From positions 124,001-188,000 of the forward strand of contig NZ_FOBO01000004.1 of NCBI RefSeq assembly GCF_900109855.1: a stretch of DNA of 64,000 bases. Reading direction: 5' to 3'. Shown here one piece after another: positions 35,495-45,031 of this stretch; the stretch's first letter is position 1, and the number at the start of each line of letters is the position of its first letter. The notes under the pieces were generated by a model. The model saw nothing but the letters and a program-made list of their open reading frames with translations, did not search any database and was not told the DNA's origin. Source of the DNA: Roseovarius tolerans (GTDB taxonomy: Bacteria > Pseudomonadota > Alphaproteobacteria > Rhodobacterales > Rhodobacteraceae). Both the position numbers and the translations under genes were made by a program.

Positions 35495-37012
35495 TCAGTT
35501 GGTGCCGAGCACGGCGGCGATATAGCCATCCGGTGCATGCAGTTGCGTGGCCGTGGCGTCGATATAGCCCATCATCGGACCGGCGAGGACCGAGAGCGCG
35601 ATGACCGCCCCCAGCATCGCGCAGACCGCCACAATCGGCAATGCGGGTTGCGGGGCGGGGGCCTCTTGCGGGGCGTCAGCGCTCGCCGGGGCGAGTTTCC
35701 AGAACACCATGCTGCCCGCCTGTGCAAAGCCGAGCACCGCGACGAGTGAGGTGGCGAGGATCACCGCCCAGATCAGCCAGACCTCGGCCATGTCGCGCAC
35801 CGCGTCGAGCACCAAGAGCTTGCCGATGAAGCCCGAGAGCGGCGGCATCCCCGCCGATGCAATCGCCGCGCCGAAGAACAGGGCCGCGATCAGCCCGTGC
35901 TGTGCCATGCGCGGGCCGGGCTGCAGCGCGCCGCCCATCTCGCCGCGCCGTTCGCGCACCAGATCGACCACGAGGAAGAGCAAGGCTGCCGCAAAGGTGG
36001 AATGCAGCATGTAATAGATCGCCGCCGCCGTCGTCTCGGGGCGGAACCCGGCGATGGCAATCAGCAGCGTGCCCATCGAGCCGATGGAGGCGAAGGCGGC
36101 GAGCCGCCCGAGGCGCTTGGCCCCGAGAACGCCGATCATCCCCGCAGCGATGGTGATGAGGGCCGCGTAGATCATCATATTGTCGATGAGTTCCGCCGTG
36201 GCCCCCAGATCGGGGCCGAAGACCAGCGTGTACATCCGCAGGATCGCATAGGCGCCGACCTTGGTCATGATCGCAAAGAGCGCGGCCACCGGGGCCGGGG
36301 CCTCGGCATAGGTTTCGGGCAGCCAGAAATGCAGCGGCAGAAGGGCGGCCTTGATCGCGAAGACTAGAAACAGCAGCATCGCGCCGACACGCAAAAGCGC
36401 GCTGTCCTCGACCGGGATTTCCGCCGCACGCACTGCCAGATCGGCCATGTTGAGCGTGCCGGTCACCGCGTAAAGCGTGCCGAGCGCAAAGAGAAAGAGG
36501 GTAGAGCCAAGCAGGTTGTAGATGACGTATTGCACCCCCGCCTTGAGCCGGCGCGCCCCGCCTGCGTGGATCATCAGCCCGTAGGAGGCGATCAGCAGAA
36601 CCTCGAAGAACACGAAGAGGTTGAAGGCGTCGCCGGTCAGGAAGGCGCCGAAAATGCCCATCAGCTGAAACTGGAACAGCGGATGGAAATTGTTGCCGCG
36701 CTGATCCCAGCCCGAGCCGATGGCATAGAGCAGCACCAGCCCGGCGAGCACTGCCGTCAGCAACACCATCAGCGCCGACAGGCGATCCAGCACCAGAACG
36801 ATGCCGAAGGGGGCAGGCCAGTTGCCCAGTTCATAGACCTCGATGGCACCCGTGGACGCATGCAGCGTCAGGCCAAGCGCCACCGCCAGCACCGCCACCA
36901 CGCCCGCCAGCGAGAACACCCGCTGCAAGAGCGGATGGTGACGCATGGTCAGGGTGAGCACCGCCGCGAGCACCGCCGGAAGAAGAACAGGGGCGATAAT
37001 CCAGTGGTTCAT
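35495..37012 (-). CDS. mnhD: Cation/H+ antiporter subunit D
   Basis: A 505-residue proton-translocating subunit homologous to complex I NuoM/NuoN, with about 14 helices. Conserved charged positions are seen in the FFEVLLIASYGLMIH segment (Glu in TM5) and in ALLPLHFWLPETYAEAPAPVAALFAIMTKVGAY (Lys in TM7, antiporter signature). The start overlaps the mnhC stop by 4 bp. Confidence 0.95.
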   Translation of the reverse strand: MNHWIIAPVLLPAVLAAVLTLTMRHHPLLQRVFSLAGVVAVLAVALGLTLHASTGAIEVYELGNWPAPFGIVLVLDRLSALMVLLTAVLAGLVLLYAIGSGWDQRGNNFHPLFQFQLMGIFGAFLTGDAFNLFVFFEVLLIASYGLMIHAGGARRLKAGVQYVIYNLLGSTLFLFALGTLYAVTGTLNMADLAVRAAEIPVEDSALLRVGAMLLFLVFAIKAALLPLHFWLPETYAEAPAPVAALFAIMTKVGAYAILRMYTLVFGPDLGATAELIDNMMIYAALITIAAGMIGVLGAKRLGRLAAFASIGSMGTLLIAIAGFRPETTAAAIYYMLHSTFAAALLFLVVDLVRERRGEMGGALQPGPRMAQHGLIAALFFGAAIASAGMPPLSGFIGKLLVLDAVRDMAEVWLIWAVILATSLVAVLGFAQAGSMVFWKLAPASADAPQEAPAPQPALPIVAVCAMLGAVIALSVLAGPMMGYIDATATQLHAPDGYIAAVLGTN

Positions 37013-37362
37013 GCCTTATTCTCCTGATCGGGCGCGGCGCTGTCGTCCATGTTCACGCTGTCCTCGCGGCCCGAGAGGTAGGCCCCGAGGGCCAGCATCA
37101 CCACCACCGCCGTCATCCCGAAGGAGATCACGATGGCCGTGAGCACCAGCGCCTGCGGCAGCGGGTCGGTATAGGTCTCGACCCCCTTGCGCAGCACCGG
37201 GGGAAGGTTGATCGCCAGCCGCCCCGCGCCGAAGAGAAAGAGATTGACCGCGTAGGTCAGCAGCGAGATCCCGATGATCACCGGAAAGCTGCGCAGGCGC
37301 AGCACGAGGTAGATACCGGCGGCGGTGAGAAGCCCGATGGCTGTTGCGAACAGAAGTTCCAT
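37009..37362 (-). CDS. mnhC: Cation/H+ antiporter subunit C
   Basis: A 117-residue NuoK-like subunit with three helices (GLLTAAGIYLVLRL, IGISLLTYAVNLFLFGAG, QALVLTAIVISFGMTAVVVML). It lies one base after the stop of the large AB subunit and overlaps mnhD by 4 bp. Confidence 0.94.
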   Translation of the reverse strand: MELLFATAIGLLTAAGIYLVLRLRSFPVIIGISLLTYAVNLFLFGAGRLAINLPPVLRKGVETYTDPLPQALVLTAIVISFGMTAVVVMLALGAYLSGREDSVNMDDSAAPDQENKA

Positions 37363-37363
37363 G

Positions 37364-40237
37364 TCAGGCCTCTCCCTCTTTCGGTGCGTCTTCGCGCGCC
37401 GGGTTGATATCCATCGGGAAGACGTTGACGGTCTCGCCCGAGCGGCGTGCCATGCTCGACAGGCTGTTGAGCGCGAGCATCACCGCGCCCACCACCGTCA
37501 GGAACACGCCCACGTCAAAGGCCATGGCGGTGGCCCATTCGAATTCCTCGATGGGCGGGAAATGCAGATAGCCGTAATCCGAGGTCAGGAAGGGCCGCCC
37601 GTTGAGCCAGGCGCCGATGCCGGTCACGCTGGCGATCAGCACGCCAAAGCCGATGGTGGCGTGATAGGTCACGCGCTGGCGGTCCTCGGCCCAGGCAAAG
37701 CCCGAGGCCATGTATTGCATCAGGAACGCGATGGCGACGATCAGACCGGCGATGAAGCCGCCGCCCGGCTCGTTATGGCCGCGCAGGAAGATGAAGGCCC
37801 CGACCATCAGCGCAATCGGCATCATCACGCGGGTCGCGACCACCATCATCAGCGGGTGCCGGTCGCCCGCCTCGGCGTAGCGATGCGCATCCCAATTGGC
37901 GAGCCAACGGCCGCCCGGCCCCTTGAGCACGGTCTCGGTCAGCGCGTAGATCACCAACGCCGCGATGCCCAGAACGATGATCTCGCCATAGGTGTCAAAG
38001 CCCCGGAAATCCACGAGGATCACGTTGACCACGTTGGTGCCGCCGCCGCCCTTGTAGGAGTTGGCGAGGTGGAAGGCCGAGATGCTCTCCTGTGCAAAAT
38101 CACGCACGAGGATGGCATAGGTGAGGCCGGTGACGGCCACGCCACCGACGATGGCGATGCCTGCGTCACGCAGGCGGCGCGCCGGGCTGCTCTCGGCAGG
38201 TGTCTCGCGCGGCAGGAAGTTAAGCGCCAGCAGGAGCAGGATGATCGTCACCACCTCGACCGATATCTGCGTCAGCGCCAGATCGGGGGCGGAGAAGTAG
38301 ACGAAGCCGAGCGACACCATCAGCCCGACGATCCCCATCAGCACCAGCGCGAGGAAGCGGTTGCGGTGGAAGGCCACGAGACAGATCGTCGCCAGCACCA
38401 GCAACAGCCAGCCAATGGCTGGAATGATGGTGATCGGCAGCGCCTCGCGCGTCGGGCCGAGCGCGCTGCCGCCGGACCATGCCAAGGCCCCGGCGGCGAT
38501 GACCGCGACGGCGAACACGGCGGCGTTGCGCGTCAGCGCGCCGTTGTGGATGCCATCGGTCAGCGCGTTGGACAGGGATGTGGCGGCGCGGGTCACGGCG
38601 TCGAACATCACCTTGGCCTCGGGGCGCGGCGTGGCGTTCCACAGGCGCATCAGCGGGCCATGCAGCGCCAGCAGTAGCGCGCCGCCCAGAACCGCGATCA
38701 CCGACATCCAGAAGGCGGGCACCAGCCCGTGCCAGTGGTAGATTTTCACATAAGGATCCGCCTGCGTCACCGCCTGTGCCGTCACCTTCACCAGATCGCC
38801 CGCGAAGGTCATCGGCATGAAGCCAATCAGGATGACCAACACCGTCAGGAAGGCCGGGGCTGCCCACATGCCGAAACCGGGATCATGCGGCTTGGCGGGG
38901 TAATCGCTGCGTTCCTTGCCCAAAAACACATGCGCGATGTAGCGGAACGAATAGGCCACCGAGAAAAGCGCGCCGAGCGTCGCAACCGCGCCCATCAGCC
39001 AATGCGGCCCGATCCAGTGGGTATGCGCCACCTCTTCCAGCATCATTTCCTTGGAGAGGAACCCGTTGAGCGGCGGAATGCCCGCCATGGAGAGCGCCGC
39101 GATGGTGGCGATGGTGAAGGTGATCGGCATCAGGTGCCGCAACCCGCCAAGCCGTTTGATATCGCGGGTATGCGCCTCGTGGTCGATAATGCCCGCGGTC
39201 ATGAAGAGCGCGGCCTTGAAGGCGGCGTGGTTGATGATGTGGAACACCGCCACGACAGCCGCCGCCTTGGTGCCAAGGCCAAGGAGCATGGTGATCAGGC
39301 CTAGGTGGCTGACCGTCGAGAACGCGAGCAGCGCCTTGAGATCGTCCTTGAAGAGCGCGATCTTGGCCGCCATCACCATGGTGATGAGGCCGGTCGAGGC
39401 CACGATCCAGAACCATTCCGGCGTGCCCGCCAGCACCGGCCACATCCGCGCCATCAGAAAGAGCCCTGCCTTCACCATCGTGGCCGAGTGCAGGTAGGCC
39501 GAGACGGGGGTGGGCGCGGCCATGGCGTGCGGCAGCCAGAAGTGGAACGGGAACTGTGCCGATTTGGTGAAACAGCCCAAGAGGATCAGGATCAGCGCGG
39601 GCAGGTAGAGCGGGCTGGCCTGAATCGCCTCTTTCTGCGTCAAGATCACGCTCAGGTCATAGCTGCCTGCGATATTGCCAAGGATCAGCATGCCCCCGAT
39701 CATCGCAAGACCGCCGAGGCCGGTGACGGTCAGCGCCATGCGCGCGCCCTGCCGCCCCTCGGGCAGATGCTTCCAATAGCCGATCAGCAGGAAGGACGAG
39801 AGCGAGGTCAGCTCCCAGAAGACCAGCAAAAGCAGGATGTTGTCGCTGAGGACGATCCCCACCATCGCGCCCTGAAAGAGTAGCAGATAGGTGTAGAACT
39901 GCCCCATCGGGTCCTCTCGCGAGAGGTAGAACCGCGCGTAGAGGATGATCAACAGGCCGATACCGAGGATCAGCCCGGCAAAGAGCAGCCCCAGCCCGTC
40001 GAGCATGAAATTGACGTTGAGGCCAAGCGAAGGTAGCCAGTCGATGCCAAAGGTCAGAACCTCGCCACGCATCACGGCGGGGGCGCAGAGCAGCAGCAGG
40101 ATCAAGGCGAGGATCGTGGCAGACGCGGTGAAGGCAGCGCAGGTGTTGCGGCCCGCCTGGATCATCAAACCCGGAAAGAGCGCGCCCAAGAATGGCAATG
40201 CCGCGATGATCGGCAAATAGATTGCGGCACTGTCCAT
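37364..40237 (-). CDS. mnhA: Cation/H+ antiporter fused subunit A/B
   Basis: A 957-residue fused MnhA-MnhB (PhaAB-type) subunit, first gene of the operon. Residues about 1-500 form the NuoL-like antiporter core (FWELTSLSSFLLIGYW, FPFHFWLPHAMAAPTPVSAYLHSATMVKAG, HIINHAAFKAALFM). A middle region follows, and the C-terminal part from about 790 corresponds to MnhB (TRVMMPIALMVGAFIFLRGHNEPGGGFIAGL). The complex exchanges Na+ or K+ for protons and supports pH and salt homeostasis, fitting a marine lifestyle. The promoter should lie in 40238-40412. Confidence 0.95.
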   Translation of the reverse strand: MDSAAIYLPIIAALPFLGALFPGLMIQAGRNTCAAFTASATILALILLLLCAPAVMRGEVLTFGIDWLPSLGLNVNFMLDGLGLLFAGLILGIGLLIILYARFYLSREDPMGQFYTYLLLFQGAMVGIVLSDNILLLLVFWELTSLSSFLLIGYWKHLPEGRQGARMALTVTGLGGLAMIGGMLILGNIAGSYDLSVILTQKEAIQASPLYLPALILILLGCFTKSAQFPFHFWLPHAMAAPTPVSAYLHSATMVKAGLFLMARMWPVLAGTPEWFWIVASTGLITMVMAAKIALFKDDLKALLAFSTVSHLGLITMLLGLGTKAAAVVAVFHIINHAAFKAALFMTAGIIDHEAHTRDIKRLGGLRHLMPITFTIATIAALSMAGIPPLNGFLSKEMMLEEVAHTHWIGPHWLMGAVATLGALFSVAYSFRYIAHVFLGKERSDYPAKPHDPGFGMWAAPAFLTVLVILIGFMPMTFAGDLVKVTAQAVTQADPYVKIYHWHGLVPAFWMSVIAVLGGALLLALHGPLMRLWNATPRPEAKVMFDAVTRAATSLSNALTDGIHNGALTRNAAVFAVAVIAAGALAWSGGSALGPTREALPITIIPAIGWLLLVLATICLVAFHRNRFLALVLMGIVGLMVSLGFVYFSAPDLALTQISVEVVTIILLLLALNFLPRETPAESSPARRLRDAGIAIVGGVAVTGLTYAILVRDFAQESISAFHLANSYKGGGGTNVVNVILVDFRGFDTYGEIIVLGIAALVIYALTETVLKGPGGRWLANWDAHRYAEAGDRHPLMMVVATRVMMPIALMVGAFIFLRGHNEPGGGFIAGLIVAIAFLMQYMASGFAWAEDRQRVTYHATIGFGVLIASVTGIGAWLNGRPFLTSDYGYLHFPPIEEFEWATAMAFDVGVFLTVVGAVMLALNSLSSMARRSGETVNVFPMDINPAREDAPKEGEA

Positions 40238-40381
40238 GCGTGTCCTGCCCCCTGTCCCGTCCCTGTGGCCCGGTTTGCACTGCCCCCATCACTGGGCACA
40301 GGCCAAGCCATCTCGATTAACCATCGGTAATATATTGATGCCCTTGCCCGCAACAACCCGAATCCGGTCGATTTCAGGTTT

Positions 40382-40399
40382 ATGCGTTGCAAAACGCAT
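40382..40399. promoter_or_regulatory. Operator-like palindrome between mnhA and the preceding gene
   Basis: ATGCGTT-GCAA-AACGCAT is a perfect inverted repeat (7-bp arms), about 145 bp upstream of mnhA and 14 bp past the stop of the upstream gene at 40413. It resembles a helix-turn-helix dimer site. The regulator is unknown. Confidence 0.45.
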
Positions 40400-40412
40400 G
40401 CCGACTGCGTGG

Positions 40413-40901
40413 TCAGGGGCTTTGAGGATCGCATCGCCCGCCGCTGTAACAGGTCTCCACCCGGCGCAGGGTTTCCGGCGTGGGGTCGGCAAAGCCCATG
40501 CCGCCGCAGGGGTCGAGCGCGAGCAGGTAACCGCTCTGCGTGCGTTGCAGAAAGGCGAGATAGGAGGTGCCGGGGATGGCGCCCGCGCACCACGGCCCGA
40601 AACACTGTGCATCGAGGGTTATGGCGCGATCAAACGGCAGGTCGAATCCGGTTTTGGTGAGGGCCTGCCCGGTCATACGCGCCGGGATCAGGGTATGCGG
40701 CGGGCTCGCCGCCTGATCCTGCCAGTCTGTGCGCGGCAGGGCGTCGGCGTCGAACTCCAGCCGGGCATGCACCACGATGTAGGCCTCTTCCGCCTCGGCG
40801 ACCTGCTGATAGGTCCGGGCCACATCAGGCGGCAGGCAGGTCAGCGCGAGCGCCGGGGCCGTGAGCGTGCAAAGCAGGGTGAAGAGCGCGACGCGGATCA
40901 C
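40413..40901 (-). CDS. Exported hypothetical protein with conserved cysteines
   Basis: A 162-residue secreted protein that I do not recognise. The N-terminus ([20 protein letters not shown]) is a clear signal peptide, with cleavage probably after ALA. The mature part has six cysteines, including CFGPWCAG and CGGMGF...CYSGGRC, likely paired in disulphides. The start is a GTG overlapping the rppH stop as GTGA, so it is co-translated with rppH. Confidence 0.72.
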   Translation of the reverse strand: MIRVALFTLLCTLTAPALALTCLPPDVARTYQQVAEAEEAYIVVHARLEFDADALPRTDWQDQAASPPHTLIPARMTGQALTKTGFDLPFDRAITLDAQCFGPWCAGAIPGTSYLAFLQRTQSGYLLALDPCGGMGFADPTPETLRRVETCYSGGRCDPQSP

Positions 40902-41380
40902 AGGAGCGCCTCGAATTCATCGAGCACCGACGTGTAGACCGCGCGTTTGAACGGCACGATATTCGCCACCAAATCAGCGGGCGGCAACCAGCGCCATTCG
41001 GAAAATTCCGGGTGATCTGTGGCGATGTTCACATCCGTGTCCTGCCCCAGAAACCGCATCAGCACCCATTTTTGCTGTTGCCCCCGATAGCGCCCCTTCC
41101 AGATGCGCGGCACGAGGTCATGCGGCAGATCGTAGTAAAGCCATCCCTCGGCCTCGGCCTCGATCCGGACCTTGTCGGCGGGGATGCCGGTCTCTTCCCA
41201 GAGTTCGCGCAGCGCGGCCTGTTGCGGGGTCTCACCGGGGTCAATGCCGCCCTGTGGCATCTGCCAGGCGGGCGCGTCATTGTCGATGCGCTGCCCGACA
41301 AAGACATGGCCCGCGCGGTTCACGAGCATCACGCCGACACAGGCGCGGTAGGGCAGTTTGGCGATCTCTTCGGGGGTCAT
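40898..41380 (-). CDS. rppH: RNA pyrophosphohydrolase
   Basis: A 160-residue Nudix enzyme removing pyrophosphate from mRNA 5' ends and so triggering RNase E decay. The Nudix box reads [23 protein letters not shown] (about 41-63), and the RppH-specific [18 protein letters not shown] and [12 protein letters not shown] segments are present. I chose the ATG at 41380 ([12 protein letters not shown]); an upstream in-frame start would add 26 residues lacking conservation. Confidence 0.93.
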   Translation of the reverse strand: MTPEEIAKLPYRACVGVMLVNRAGHVFVGQRIDNDAPAWQMPQGGIDPGETPQQAALRELWEETGIPADKVRIEAEAEGWLYYDLPHDLVPRIWKGRYRGQQQKWVLMRFLGQDTDVNIATDHPEFSEWRWLPPADLVANIVPFKRAVYTSVLDEFEALL

Positions 41381-41514
41381 GGCGGGCCTTTCCTGAGCGC
41401 GCAAACCCTGCTTTGTCCTGCGCGGCGCGTCAAGCGGGCAGAGCGTCGGAGTTGACATTCACGGCACGCAAGACACCCTTTTCCGGGAAAAACGCCGCAG
41501 GAGGAAAAAGACCA

Positions 41515-42150
41515 ATGGCTGACAAACCCGTGCTTTATGGCTTCGATGGATCGACCTATGTGCGCACGGTGCGCATGGTGCTGGCCGACAAGGGCATCGA
41601 CTACGACCAGGTGCCGGTCAATGTGCTGGAAGGCGAGCCGCGCCAGCCCGAGCATCTGGCGCGCCATCCGTTCGGCAAGGTGCCGGTGCTGGATATCGAA
41701 GGGCTGCGCATCCGCGAGACCGATGCGATCTGCCGGTATCTGGAGGATATCGCGCCCGAACCGGCGCTGACACCCAAGGATGCCAAGGCCCGCGCGCGGA
41801 TGAACGAGGCGATCGGGCTGATCGGCAGCTATGGCTACGGTGCCCTCGTCGGTGTGGCGGGCTATCATCTGTTTCCCGATCTTATCGGCGGGCAGGACGA
41901 GGACGCGCGCAAGCAGGCGATCGCCGACTCCAAGACGTTGTTGCACCTGTTGATGGACAACGGCGACGGGGCGAAGTGGCTGGCGGGTGATGCGCCGACG
42001 CTGGCCGATTACTTTCTCGGGCCAATCCTGTTCTATGTTTCGCTCACGCCGGACGCCGACGCGGTGATGAGCGTACCGGGCGTGAAGGCGTGGTTCGAGG
42101 CGATGCAAGACCTTGAAACTTTTGCCAAAACCGAGCCCGATCTGGGCTAG
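41515..42150 (+). CDS. Glutathione S-transferase family protein
   Basis: A 211-residue GST with an N-terminal thioredoxin-fold domain (VLYGFDGSTYVRTVRMVLADKGIDY; HPFGKVPVLDIEGLRIRETDAICRYLE, with cis-Pro and the Glu-Thr/Ser glutathione-binding pair) and an all-helical C-terminal domain ending in WFEAMQDLETFAKTEP. The ATG at 41515 follows GGAGGAAAAAG. The substrate is unknown. It diverges from rppH and converges with the MFS gene. Confidence 0.9.
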   Translation: MADKPVLYGFDGSTYVRTVRMVLADKGIDYDQVPVNVLEGEPRQPEHLARHPFGKVPVLDIEGLRIRETDAICRYLEDIAPEPALTPKDAKARARMNEAIGLIGSYGYGALVGVAGYHLFPDLIGGQDEDARKQAIADSKTLLHLLMDNGDGAKWLAGDAPTLADYFLGPILFYVSLTPDADAVMSVPGVKAWFEAMQDLETFAKTEPDLG

Positions 42151-42157
42151 GGCCGGG

Positions 42158-43381
42158 TCAGTCGCGTTCGCGGCTGCGCCCGGTCAGGCGACCGATCAGG
42201 AAAGACGTGCGCGGCGACCAGATATAGGCCGTGCGGGTCTCGGCGCCGGGGCGGGCACGCATGCGGATCAGGCCGAAAATCACCAGCACGGCATGGCCTG
42301 CGGCGATCATCACGAACATCGCGGCGGGGCCGTAAACTTCGATCAGGGTGGAGGCCATGAGGGGGGCGGCGATGGCGCCGACGGCGAAGAAGAACATCAG
42401 CGCTGCCGACAGCTCCACCCGCTCGGAGGCGTCGGCGAAATCATGGGCGTGGGCGGCGCTGACCGAGTAGATCGGAAAGGTGGTCATGCCGAAGAAGAAC
42501 GCCGTCATCAGGATGCCGAAGGTCTCGAGGTTGTGGGTCATCGCGGTGGTGAGGCTCGACAGGATCGCGGCGAGCGAGAGGCCGATCAGAACCCACCGGC
42601 GATCATAGCGGTCGGCGAGCCAGCCGACGGGGTATTGCGCGACCGCGCCGCCCAGCACGAACACCGCCAGAAAGCCCGCGATCTGATCGACGGCGAGGCC
42701 GACCTGACCGCCGTAGAGCGGCCCCACCATGCGGAAGGAGGCCGAGGAGAGCGCGGCCACCAGAACGCCTGCGGCGGCGAGCGGTGAGCAGGCGATCAGG
42801 AGCAACGGGCGCAGGCGCGGGGCGGCGGGGGTTTCGGGCTCTCTGAGGCGCGACAGGGTGAGCGGCAGAAGGGCCGCGCAGCACAAGAGGGCCAGCAGGT
42901 TGTAGGAGACGTAAGACGCTGGGGCCAATACGGAAATCAGCATTTGCGCGGCCAATGAGGCCCCCATGTCGACCACCCGGTAGACGCCCATGGTGCGGCC
43001 CCGGGTCTGGTTGGTGACCTTGGCCTGCAACCATGCCTCGATCACCGTGTAACAGCCCGCCACGCAGAGGCCCGAGGCGACCCGCATCAGCGACCAGGCA
43101 TAGGGGTCGATCACCAGCATATGGGCCAAAAGACCGATCGCGCCCATGGCGGTGAAGGCGGCGAATGCGCGGCTGTGACCGATCGAACCCATGAGGCGCG
43201 GGGCGACCCAGCAGCCGATGAAAAACCCCACGAAATGGGCCGATCCGAGCAGGCCGATCTGGGCTGTGGAGAAGTCGAGGGCAAGGCCCGAGAGGGCATC
43301 GAGCGGGCCTACTCCGCCGGTGGAAAGCTGGAGCAGAATGACCGACAGGAAGAGGGCCGCGAAGGAAATCATCAGGCGCAT
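42158..43381 (-). CDS. MFS transporter
   Basis: A 407-residue major facilitator with 12 predicted helices, related to the YcaD/sugar-drug efflux branch. The first helix starts at MRLMISFAALFLSVILLQL, and the loop 2-3 motif appears as GCWVAPRLMGSIGHSRAFA. The sixth and seventh helices are joined by a short loop after LRPLLLIACSPLAA. I chose the ATG at 43381 because it begins directly with the first helix. The substrate is unknown. Confidence 0.87.
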   Translation of the reverse strand: MRLMISFAALFLSVILLQLSTGGVGPLDALSGLALDFSTAQIGLLGSAHFVGFFIGCWVAPRLMGSIGHSRAFAAFTAMGAIGLLAHMLVIDPYAWSLMRVASGLCVAGCYTVIEAWLQAKVTNQTRGRTMGVYRVVDMGASLAAQMLISVLAPASYVSYNLLALLCCAALLPLTLSRLREPETPAAPRLRPLLLIACSPLAAAGVLVAALSSASFRMVGPLYGGQVGLAVDQIAGFLAVFVLGGAVAQYPVGWLADRYDRRWVLIGLSLAAILSSLTTAMTHNLETFGILMTAFFFGMTTFPIYSVSAAHAHDFADASERVELSAALMFFFAVGAIAAPLMASTLIEVYGPAAMFVMIAAGHAVLVIFGLIRMRARPGAETRTAYIWSPRTSFLIGRLTGRSRERD

Positions 43382-43899
43382 GGTGGGGCCAGAATGGCAG
43401 GATGCGGGGGGCGGGGCCACCTGTTTTCGACATGCCGGTGTCGGTTTCGGGCCAGGGGCCGCGAATCACGGTTAACGCCTAGAAATTTCTGCGTTTTGCG
43501 GGGCTGTATCGCGTCGGTATCGCGTCGGTATTCCGTCGGTGCGGATTTCGGTGGGTGGTGGGATTAATGGGGCGTGCGGTGGGGAAGGGCGCGCCCGGTC
43601 TGTCTAGTGGTTCAGCTAGGGTGCGTGGCGGCTTTGCGCAGGGAGCGGGCTTTGCAAAGTTGTGGCTGAACCAAGATAGCCGACCTTCGAGCCATGTGCG
43701 GCGAATGCCAGTAGTGAGCCCATTTTGGCTGAGTTGGAGGTGCCGACCTTGCAGGCGCAACGGCGAAGGAACCGGCATGCCCGATAAAAACCGGCCCTCT
43801 GCTGACCTTCATTCCAACCGTATTGCTTGTCCGGTCTCCCTCGCAAGCGGGGCTGGGTGGAAATCCATGCTTGCAACGAGGTGCGCTATGAGAACGACA
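43382..43899. other. 518-bp intergenic region with small repeats, no gene recognised
   Basis: An 11-bp unit (TATCGCGTCGG, third copy TATTCCGTCGG) is repeated three times at 43507-43539, upstream of the MFS gene. GGTTCAGC (43609-43616) and GCTGAACC (43665-43672) form an inverted repeat. Nothing in either strand resembles a conserved protein or a structural RNA. The C-rich to A+T-richer transition toward the LysR gene suggests a junction with acquired DNA. Confidence 0.4.
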
Positions 43900-44829
43900 T
43901 CACTCTTGACTGGCAAGTGAACTTGCCAAGTCGCGCCGCGCCGATACACCATCGGCCTGCACCTGCGCGTGCAGCCAATCCGAGAACTCCCGAACCATAG
44001 GATCGTTCTTGCGCGCCACCGAATAGGCGACCGAGTAGATCACGAAGGGCATTGTCACTGTATCGAAGAGGCGAACGAGTGTTCCATTTTCGAGTGTGCC
44101 CCGAACCACCGCATCGTAGGCAAGCGCCACGCCCTGTCCCATTTCCGCCGCTGTCGTGGCCAGTTCGCAATTTGGAAATGTAGGACCTTTTGGAAAGGCG
44201 GGTGGCGCAATCTCGGCGGCCTCGAACCATTCCTCCCAGGCGTCCATGGTCTCGTCATGCATCAAGGTGGTGCGACGAAGGTCTTGCGGTTCCCGAAGCT
44301 TCTCGCGCTCTTTTAGAGCCGGGCTTGCAACCGGATAGCGCGCAGATTGCATCAGCGGCTCGGTAACCACACCCGGGATATGTGCGTCCGCCCACTGGAT
44401 CACCACGTCGGCACCATTTGAAGCGAAATCGGTTGAGGGTGCTCCGTTCGACACTGAAATGCGCACCCGGTCGCCGAAGGCAAGTTGTCTCAGTCGAGGC
44501 ACGAGCCAGCGGGCCGCGAAACCGGGCGTGCAATGGACCCGGAATGGTTTTTGGCCCGCCTCTTTCACCGAGCGCGTGGTCTCGTCGAAAAGGTCCAAAA
44601 GCGCAGTCAGTTTACGCGCGTAGGCTCGACCGGTGAGCGTCAACTCTACCCTGTTGCCGGACCGAGTGAATAAAGCGGTATCGAGATAGTTCTCCAATGC
44701 CCGGATTTGGTGACTGACCGCCGATGCGGTCAGGCAAAGCTCTTGCGCGGCGTCCTTGATGCTGCCTTTCCGGGCTGCAGCCTCGAACGCGCGCACAGCG
44801 GCGAGTGGTGGCAATTTCCGGGTCATCAT
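43900..44829 (-). CDS. LysR family regulator, GcvA-like
   Basis: A 309-residue LysR-type regulator: N-terminal winged helix (LPPLAAVRAFEAAARKGSIKDAAQELCLTASAVSHQIRALENYLDTALFTR), linker helix, and a periplasmic-binding-protein-like effector domain (VHCTPGFAARWLVPRL, VVIQWADAH, MGQGVALAYDAVVRGTLENGTLVRLF) typical of the GcvA/AmpR subgroup. The start is the first of two adjacent ATGs (44829 and 44826), after GGGGAGAGAC. It diverges from the cupin gene and probably controls it through a site in the 202-bp gap. Base composition is noticeably less GC-rich than in neighbours. Confidence 0.9.
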   Translation of the reverse strand: MMTRKLPPLAAVRAFEAAARKGSIKDAAQELCLTASAVSHQIRALENYLDTALFTRSGNRVELTLTGRAYARKLTALLDLFDETTRSVKEAGQKPFRVHCTPGFAARWLVPRLRQLAFGDRVRISVSNGAPSTDFASNGADVVIQWADAHIPGVVTEPLMQSARYPVASPALKEREKLREPQDLRRTTLMHDETMDAWEEWFEAAEIAPPAFPKGPTFPNCELATTAAEMGQGVALAYDAVVRGTLENGTLVRLFDTVTMPFVIYSVAYSVARKNDPMVREFSDWLHAQVQADGVSARRDLASSLASQE

Positions 44830-44935
44830 GTCTCTCCCCAAGCGACCGAGTTATCAGCCTGACTGAGCGTAGTATCGCACAGAGCCCCACTCCGCTCAAA
44901 ACACGGGGCGAATGCGAGCTATAGACTGAAAGAAA

Positions 44936-44950
44936 TTCAGCCTGCCGTGA
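44936..44950. promoter_or_regulatory. LysR-type operator in the LysR/cupin divergent region
   Basis: CTGAA-AGAAA-TTCAG is a perfect 5-bp inverted repeat with the T-N11-A arrangement expected for LysR-type binding sites, located 107 bp upstream of the lysR ATG and 82 bp upstream of the cupin ATG. Confidence 0.6.
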
Positions 44951-45031
44951 AAAACCATCATTTGAGGCAAATCTCTGATCCGACTAGCATTTTCTCAGTT
45001 CGAGACGTTCATTTCAGATGGAGAAAAAGAG

